This document shows positions 36,120 through 41,442 of a stretch of 41,442 nucleotides of DNA, piece by piece; the first letter of the stretch is position 1; each line of letters opens with the position of its first letter. The translations under genes were made by a program, and so were the position numbers. Source of the stretch: an uncultured Alistipes sp. (GTDB lineage Bacteria; Bacteroidota; Bacteroidia; Bacteroidales; Rikenellaceae); contig CALVFO010000036.1 of assembly GCA_944326855.1 (NCBI GenBank), forward strand, positions 1-41,442, given 5' to 3'. The notes under the pieces are model-generated. The model saw nothing but the letters and a program-made list of their open reading frames with translations, was not told the origin of the DNA and ran no database searches.

Positions 36120-36776
36120 CGTTTCGGTTCGCCCGGTATTTTGTGATTCCGAGCCCGTTATTTCCCGTTATTTGAGGTGTGTTTTCCCGAATCCCCCGTT
36201 ACGCAGGCCCCGTTGCTTTGGCCTTGTTACTCGGGTTCTCGCTTTTCCGAGCTCTGTTCCCTTTGGGATCCTTTCCCTCGTTCCATTTTCCCCTTGTTCC
36301 ATCTCCCTCTCGTTCCATAGTTCTGATCCCGTTGCTTTGGTTTCGTTGCACGGACTTTTGTTTTCTCGGAGATCCTGTTCCCTCGAGCCCTATCGCTCCG
36401 ATTCCAAGCCCAGCCTCCAAGTTCCGATCTCAATCTCCGATTCCAGACGCTGACCCCAAGTCCCGACCCCAAGTCCCGATCCCTGTTTTTGACTCCAGAC
36501 GCTGACTTCGGGCCCTGCCTCGAATTCCGCCCTCCGGGTTCGATGCCAGACCCTGCCTCCAAACTCTGACCCCAGGTTTTGTTCTTTGCTATCTCGCCCC
36601 TGTTTCCGAGCTCGTCCGTATTTCGATATACGGCTCGTTGGTTTCCGGGTCCGACTGTCGTTGCGAACGATATGCCGAGCGTCGGCTCTCCGTGGTTTCT
36701 TCCGGAATGGGCCCCAAAGAACATGTTCTCCGGTCCGATCCGGAGGGGTACTATCGGGTACGGTCAGGCGGGAATT
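36120..36776. repeat. Pyrimidine-rich intergenic DNA with nested short tandem repeats
   Basis: This part of the 748-nt space between purD and the zinc-ribbon gene is strongly pyrimidine-rich on the plus strand. It contains a 10-bp tandem pair CCCGTTATTT (36154-36173), a 13-bp tandem pair GACCCCAAGTCCC (36452-36477), GTTCCAT three times at 16-bp spacing (36280, 36296, 36312), CCGTTGCTTTGG twice (36210, 36329) and TCCAGACGCTGAC twice, 52 bp apart (36442, 36494). Open frames of 108 codons (plus) and 165 codons (minus) run through it, but their translations look like low-complexity noise. No gene is called. Confidence 0.7.
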
Positions 36777-38078
36777 TTATTTTTTCCAATGCATCAGGTC
36801 CTGACCGATGTCGTGGCGGAAATACTTTCCGGCATAGTCGATGCCCCGGATTGTTTCCAAGGAAGCGCCTACGGCTTGTGCGATGCTGTCCCCCAAAGAG
36901 GTCACGGCCAGAACCCGGCCTCCGGATGTAACGGTTTGTTTCCCTTGGAAGGCCGTTCCGGCATGGAAAACCAGGCTGTCGGTTTCCTGATCGAGCCCCG
37001 TCATGGGCATCCCTTTTTCGTACGATCCGGGGTAGCCTTCCGATACGCATACCACCGTGGCGGCGGTTTGTTCGGAAACTTTCAGCTCGTATTTGTCCAG
37101 TTCGCCGTACGCTATTCCTTCGAACATCTCGATCAAATCCGAAGTGATACGCGGCATGACGGCTTCGGTTTCGGGATCTCCCATCCGCACGTTGTATTCA
37201 ATGACATAGGGTTTTCCTTGTACATTCATCAAACCGATGAAGATGAAACCTTTATAGTCGATTTTTTCGGCTTTCAGGCCTTCGATGGTCGGGCGTACGA
37301 TGGTTTCGACCACCTGATCCATAAACGCTTTATCGGCGAACGGTACGGGAGAAATGGCACCCATTCCTCCGGTATTGGGACCGGTATCTCCTTCTCCGAT
37401 GCGTTTATAGTCTTTGGCTTCGGGCAGGATTTTGAACGAACGGCCGTCCGTGGCTACGAAAACCGAACATTCGATCCCCGACAGAAACTCTTCGATGACC
37501 ACCGTATTGCCGGCTGCACCGAATTTTCCCTCCATCATGGCCCCCAATTGGGCTTTGGCTTCTTCCAGGGAGTCGAGGATCAAAACCCCTTTACCGGCGG
37601 CCAATCCGTCGGCTTTGAGGACATAAGGAGCCTTGAGGGTTTCCAGAAAAGCATAACCTGTTTCGATCGTACTTTTCGTGAAACTGCGGTAGGCTGCGGT
37701 GGGAATTCCGTGCCGGCTCATGAATGCCTTGGCGAAGTCTTTGCTGCCTTCGAGTCGGGCACCGGCCGCTGAAGGTCCGATGACCGGGATGTTGCGAATG
37801 GCATCGTCTTCCCGGAAGAAGTCGACGATTCCTTTGACCAGCGGTTCTTCGGGACCCACCACCACCAGGTTGATGTGGTTGGTCAGTACGAACTGTTTGA
37901 CGGCGGCAAAGTTGCTCAGGTTGATATTTACATTGGTTCCGCAGCGGGCTGTTCCGGCATTGCCGGGTGCGATGAACAGTTTGGCAACGGCTTTGCTTTG
38001 GGCAATTTTCCAGGCAAAGGCATGTTCGCGACCGCCCGATCCCAATAAGAGGACATTTAAAGAAGAGGAAAATTTCAT
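36777..38078 (-). CDS. purD: Phosphoribosylamine-glycine ligase (GARS)
   Basis: PurD performs the second step of purine synthesis, joining glycine to phosphoribosylamine with ATP. The 433-residue ATP-grasp enzyme has LNVLLLGSGGREHAFAWK at the N-terminus, VVVGPEEPLVKGIVDFF, YVLKADGLAAGKGVLIL, VIEEFLSGIECSVFV, NTGGMGAISPVPF and EYNVRMGDPETEAVMPRI, the last giving metal ligands. Length is normal. It lies 68 nt downstream of metX on the same strand without a visible promoter between, so the two may form an operon. No other purine gene is near. Confidence 0.97.
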   Translation of the reverse strand: MKFSSSLNVLLLGSGGREHAFAWKIAQSKAVAKLFIAPGNAGTARCGTNVNINLSNFAAVKQFVLTNHINLVVVGPEEPLVKGIVDFFREDDAIRNIPVIGPSAAGARLEGSKDFAKAFMSRHGIPTAAYRSFTKSTIETGYAFLETLKAPYVLKADGLAAGKGVLILDSLEEAKAQLGAMMEGKFGAAGNTVVIEEFLSGIECSVFVATDGRSFKILPEAKDYKRIGEGDTGPNTGGMGAISPVPFADKAFMDQVVETIVRPTIEGLKAEKIDYKGFIFIGLMNVQGKPYVIEYNVRMGDPETEAVMPRITSDLIEMFEGIAYGELDKYELKVSEQTAATVVCVSEGYPGSYEKGMPMTGLDQETDSLVFHAGTAFQGKQTVTSGGRVLAVTSLGDSIAQAVGASLETIRGIDYAGKYFRHDIGQDLMHWKK

Positions 38079-38146
38079 AACTATCTATATCTAGATCTGT
38101 ATTTGGTTTTATGGGTTGAAAATGGATTTCAGTCGGTATTTGGGAG

Positions 38147-39163
38147 TTATACTCCGGCGATAAAAGGTCCGAGCAGTGCATCCAGTTGACGGTGCTCGAC
38201 CAGAAAACCGTCGTGGCCGAAGGAGGAGTCGATCACCTCGAAACGGCTTTGGGGAAGGTGTTCGTGCAGGTAGCGCTGTTCCTCGACCGGGAAAATCAGG
38301 TCGGAGCTGATTCCGATCACCAGACACGGCATGGTCAGTGAAGCCAGCGCCTGTTCCACGCCGCCTCTTCCCCGTCCGATGTTGTGGGAGTCGAACGCCT
38401 GGGAGATGCGGTAATAGGAGTAGGCATTGAACCGCCGGCAGAGCTTTTCTCCCTGATAGCGTTGATAGGAACAGGCGCGGAAACCTTCGGTTTTGTCGGG
38501 ATTATCGTGTTCCTGTTGGGTTGCGTTGTAGGCGGCGCAACCTCGATAGCTGAGCAGTCCCATCGAACGGGCTACGGCCATGCCGCGGAGGCCGGCTTCG
38601 GGAGAGGGTTCTCCCCAGGAAGCGTCGGCTTCGATCGCCATGCGCTGGGATTCGTTCCAGGCGATGGTCCAGGGGGTATTGCGGGCTGCGGTGGCAATCA
38701 GAATCAGACGCCGGGCGAATCCGGGGCGTAACAGCGCCATTTCCAGGACCTGGTATCCGCCGATGGAGCTGCCCATCAGGGCCCGTACCTGTCGGATGTT
38801 CAAGTGGTCGGCCAGCAGCAGATGGGCCCGGGCGATATCCCGCAGGGTGAATACCGGGAATGTTCCGTAATAAGGTTTTCCCGTGGAGGGGTCAAGACTC
38901 AGCGGACCGGTCGTGCCGTAATGCGAGCCGAGGATGTTGGCACATACCGTGAAATATCGTTCCGGATCGAGGAACTTGTCTTTTTCAACGGTATGGGGCC
39001 ACCAGTCGGCTACATCCGAATTGGCCGTCAGCGCATGGCATACCCACAACACATTGTCCCCGCGCCGCGTGCCGAACGTATGGTAGGCGATCGTCAGTTC
39101 GGGCAGTGTCACCCCGCTTTCCAGCGTGAAAGGTTTATCGTATCGGTAATATTGTACCGGCAT
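38147..39163 (-). CDS. metX: Homoserine O-acetyltransferase
   Basis: MetX transfers an acetyl group from acetyl-CoA to homoserine, opening methionine synthesis. The 338-residue alpha/beta hydrolase shows VLWVCHALTANSDV, ILGSHYGTTGP, the nucleophile elbow MGSSIGGYQ (Ser 133), the Asp in ISSDLIFPVEEQ (Asp 288) and the His in FGHDGFLVE (His 317), so the triad is complete. Acyl-donor choice between acetyl and succinyl cannot be certified by eye. The start MPVQYYRYDKPFTLESG is typical. It lies 162 nt after the GH2-like gene and 68 nt before purD. Confidence 0.92.
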   Translation of the reverse strand: MPVQYYRYDKPFTLESGVTLPELTIAYHTFGTRRGDNVLWVCHALTANSDVADWWPHTVEKDKFLDPERYFTVCANILGSHYGTTGPLSLDPSTGKPYYGTFPVFTLRDIARAHLLLADHLNIRQVRALMGSSIGGYQVLEMALLRPGFARRLILIATAARNTPWTIAWNESQRMAIEADASWGEPSPEAGLRGMAVARSMGLLSYRGCAAYNATQQEHDNPDKTEGFRACSYQRYQGEKLCRRFNAYSYYRISQAFDSHNIGRGRGGVEQALASLTMPCLVIGISSDLIFPVEEQRYLHEHLPQSRFEVIDSSFGHDGFLVEHRQLDALLGPFIAGV

Positions 39164-39325
39164 AATGGTTAGACTCTATGTCGGAGCTCGTTGGACATCC
39201 GATCTGAACATGGTATGGGATGGAAGCGGGTTTCATGGTTGGGGTGTGGATCCTTTCGCCTCTTGTCCCTTTTTCTGTATTTCCCGCAGGCCGTCTTTTC
39301 CGTTCGGTTTGCAGGTCTTCGGGGA

Positions 39326-41356
39326 TTATTTGATTCCGTGTCTGAGACGGTCGTATGCGATCTCGATTTCGGCATAGTCGATGGCCGATTCGCTGCGGGC
39401 TTCCAGGCTGTTCATCCCGTCGGCAAGTTCCACGCCTTCCCACGTGAATGTGCCGTTGATGGGCACTTTGGTCCCTTGTGAGATTCCATTCACGAACAAC
39501 TCGACCTGGGCGGCATTGGAAAATACCGTAATGTCCTGTGTCCGGGTAACCCGTCTGTCCCATCGTTTTTCGGCGATATAGACGAACGGATCGGTACGGT
39601 TCCAATTTGCTTTGTAGAAGAAGAAGGCATCCTTGCGGTATTTCCGGTCGAAGGTCACCAGCCCCAGATCGTTGATGCCGCGTCCTTCCCCCGAGGTGTT
39701 GCCGGCCGATCCGAAATCGAACATGTTGGAGATGAACAGGCCCCACAGGAACGAAGCGTCCTTGACATTGGCGTAATATTCTTCGTGCAGGTAAGTTTGC
39801 CAACGTTCGGGATGCCAGTTTCCGTTGTAATCGGGGCGGTATAAAGAATCGTCCTGGTGATAGATCGAGGCTCCGGCCCCGTAACTCAGTCCTGAGCACA
39901 GACTGCTCCAGTTGGTTTTGAGCTGTTCGAGCCAGATTTTGACATCCGAGGGTTGTCCCTCTTTCCACCCGAAGATCTGGTCCCAGACGATCAGGTCGGT
40001 GATGAAGTTGATCTTTCCGTCCTGGTTGCTGGTGGCGACCGTCAATCGGGAGTTGTCCTGTTCCATGGCCAGGGAGGTGAGTTCTTGGACATAGGCCGTG
40101 GGATCGTCTCCGCGCGAGTTGAGTTTGGAGAAAATGCCCCACATCAACACCGAAGGATTGTTGAACCGCTGAGCGATCATTTCCCGCAGCTGCTGACGAC
40201 CGTTTTCCTGGAAGGCCGGGGTATTGATGTACCCTCGGTCCGTCAGATAGGCCGGTCCTACGAACGGCAGATCGGTCCATACCACCAAACCGTGTCGGTC
40301 GCAGTCGGTGTAGAAATCGGGGCTGTGAGGGTAATCGGCGGCCCGGACGGCATTGGCGCCCATTTCGGTCATCAGGTCTACGTCTTCCTGTACCTGGTAA
40401 GAGGTCAGGGCGGGACCTACCGTGGCCCGGTCTTCGTAATAGACGACGCCGTGCAGGGGATAGGGTTGTCCGTTGAGCGAAAATCCGGAGATCGGGTCGA
40501 CGCTGAAATACCGCAATCCCAACGGTACCGCGATTGAATCGAGCGTCAGGGTATCGGCGGAAAGTTTGACCTGTACGTTATACATATAAGGGTTTTCCGT
40601 TCCGTTCCACAGGGTAGGTCGTTCCATGACGATCGGCACGGTGAGGGTTCCTTCTCCTTGTACCGGGATCCGGAATCGGGATGCCTGGTAGGATACGGTG
40701 TCTTTACGGGGGGTGGTCACGGCCAGCGAAACGATCAGGTTTTGATCACGCGGTCCGTCGATGCGGATGATGGCGTCCACTTCGGCCCGTTCAGGCGAGA
40801 CCTGGCGTTGTGCCAGATAGACTCCGTCCGAAGAGAGATCGGTGACCGATATGAGGGTAGGTTCGGTGACGATCAGTTCCACGTCGCGGTACAATCCGCC
40901 ATAGATATTGATTTCTCCGGCTGTCGGCATCACATCCATCAGCGGAGCGTTGTTGACGATGACCCACAGGGAGTTGCTCTGGCCGTATTTCAGGAATCGG
41001 GTCAGTTCGAAAGTGAAAGCCGTATAGCCGCCCCGATGTTCGCCGACGTGATAGCCGTTGACCATCAGTGTGGCTACGCTGGCGGCTCCGTAAAAGCGGA
41101 TGAAGACGCGTTTCCCTTCCCATTGGGCCGGGATATTGATATCCTTCATGTAATTGCCCACGCCCCGGAAGTAATCTTTTTTTCCGCTGAGGGCGTCGGT
41201 ATTCCAACTGTGCGGCAGGTTGACGATGGCGGCATGGTCGCTGCTGCCTTCGCTGTCGCTGAAAAAACGCCAGTTGCGGTTGATGTTCACCACTTCACGG
41301 GCCGCTAATTGCCCCCAGGTAAGCAGGGCTGCTAAAATCAGGATAAAAGTTCTCAT
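39326..41356 (-). CDS. GH2-fold exported protein lacking catalytic residues
   Basis: A 676-residue secreted protein with signal peptide MRTFILILAALLTWGQLAA. Domains: jelly-roll near 25-170 (NLPHSWNTDA, YGAASVATLMVNGYHVGEHRGGYTAF, INIYGGLYRDVELIV), Ig-like near 175-275, TIM barrel near 280-570 and a C-terminal Ig domain near 590-670. This is the GH2 beta-galactosidase layout. Active GH2 enzymes of this type carry the acid/base Glu in W-G-x-F-N-E-L; here the site reads WGIFSKLN (Ser 410, Lys 411). The nucleophile Glu of S-E-Y-G-A-G is absent: GLSYGAGAS (Ser 491, Tyr 492). The barrel Trp before NMFDF is Ser 543. It is probably a non-catalytic sugar-binding relative. The start follows from the promoter box at 41375-41382. 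Confidence 0.85.
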   Translation of the reverse strand: MRTFILILAALLTWGQLAAREVVNINRNWRFFSDSEGSSDHAAIVNLPHSWNTDALSGKKDYFRGVGNYMKDINIPAQWEGKRVFIRFYGAASVATLMVNGYHVGEHRGGYTAFTFELTRFLKYGQSNSLWVIVNNAPLMDVMPTAGEINIYGGLYRDVELIVTEPTLISVTDLSSDGVYLAQRQVSPERAEVDAIIRIDGPRDQNLIVSLAVTTPRKDTVSYQASRFRIPVQGEGTLTVPIVMERPTLWNGTENPYMYNVQVKLSADTLTLDSIAVPLGLRYFSVDPISGFSLNGQPYPLHGVVYYEDRATVGPALTSYQVQEDVDLMTEMGANAVRAADYPHSPDFYTDCDRHGLVVWTDLPFVGPAYLTDRGYINTPAFQENGRQQLREMIAQRFNNPSVLMWGIFSKLNSRGDDPTAYVQELTSLAMEQDNSRLTVATSNQDGKINFITDLIVWDQIFGWKEGQPSDVKIWLEQLKTNWSSLCSGLSYGAGASIYHQDDSLYRPDYNGNWHPERWQTYLHEEYYANVKDASFLWGLFISNMFDFGSAGNTSGEGRGINDLGLVTFDRKYRKDAFFFYKANWNRTDPFVYIAEKRWDRRVTRTQDITVFSNAAQVELFVNGISQGTKVPINGTFTWEGVELADGMNSLEARSESAIDYAEIEIAYDRLRHGIK

Positions 41357-41374
41357 GGCTCCGGATATTTCTGA

Positions 41375-41382
41375 CAAAAATA
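41375..41382 (-). promoter_or_regulatory. -7 box of the GH2-fold gene
   Basis: TATTTTTG on the minus strand matches TAnnTTTG exactly and lies 19 nt before the ATG at 41356. It rules out the ATG at 41377. No -33 element is clear. Confidence 0.55.
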
Positions 41383-41442
41383 GCGAAAAACGCCGTAAAA
41401 TGCAGCGCTGACCGGAGAACTTTTCGCAAATTCCCCGGGAAT

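Noticed and set aside
36227-36724. 165-codon minus frame, and a 108-codon plus frame (36179-36505), in the repeat region
   Set aside because: Low-complexity translations follow the nucleotide repeats. There is no start context, promoter or recognisable domain.

Overview
The window is a stretch of core chromosome from a Bacteroidota bacterium, most likely order Bacteroidales and close to Alistipes/Rikenellaceae. The evidence is the recurring TAnnTTTG promoter box (about a dozen good copies), rpoA/rplQ of Bacteroidales type with a long Lys/Ala tail on L17, a BlaI/M56 sensor pair, surface lipoproteins, a GH2 and a GH172 protein, a moderately GC-rich composition and long, repeat-prone intergenic DNA. 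The family-level placement is my inference. I see no phage, IS element, integron, CRISPR array, tRNA or rRNA.

Layout. 1-1.7 kb: end of the alpha ribosomal operon (rpsD end, rpoA, rplQ). 2-4 kb, minus: a radical-SAM gene followed 4 nt later by prfB (RF2), which lacks the usual programmed frameshift. 4.2-7.6 kb, plus: a DUF975 membrane protein, then blaI and an M56 metalloprotease sensor with a heptad-repeat periplasmic tail. 8.1-20.7 kb, minus: GH172 lipoprotein, enolase, mnmA, an MsbA-like ABC exporter, a small membrane protein/winged-helix pair, a ClC transporter, trpS, a class III aminotransferase and dtd. 20.9-25.2 kb, minus: a thiamine operon behind a TPP riboswitch with a giant P3 arm (thiS, a TenI-ThiE fusion, thiG, thiH; no thiC or thiF). 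25.4-27.5 kb, plus: an ApbE lipoprotein and a diacylglycerol-kinase-like enzyme. 27.7-33 kb: divergent valS and lon. 33.2-41.4 kb, minus: a ROK kinase, a membrane protein, a zinc-ribbon protein, purD, metX and a GH2-fold protein whose catalytic residues are missing.

Most of the window is housekeeping. The thiamine genes act together: ThiS carries sulfur, ThiH makes dehydroglycine from tyrosine, ThiG builds the thiazole and ThiE joins it to the pyrimidine. BlaI and M56 form a two-gene signalling unit, and the promoter carries two operator-like dyads.

I found no clear wholly new system. The observations most worth a second look are the TPP aptamer with a roughly 137-nt P3 insertion, the TenI-ThiE fusion, the GH2 pseudoenzyme, the BlaI double operator and the heptad-repeat M56 protein. 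The nested-repeat DNA between purD and the zinc-ribbon gene is also unexplained.
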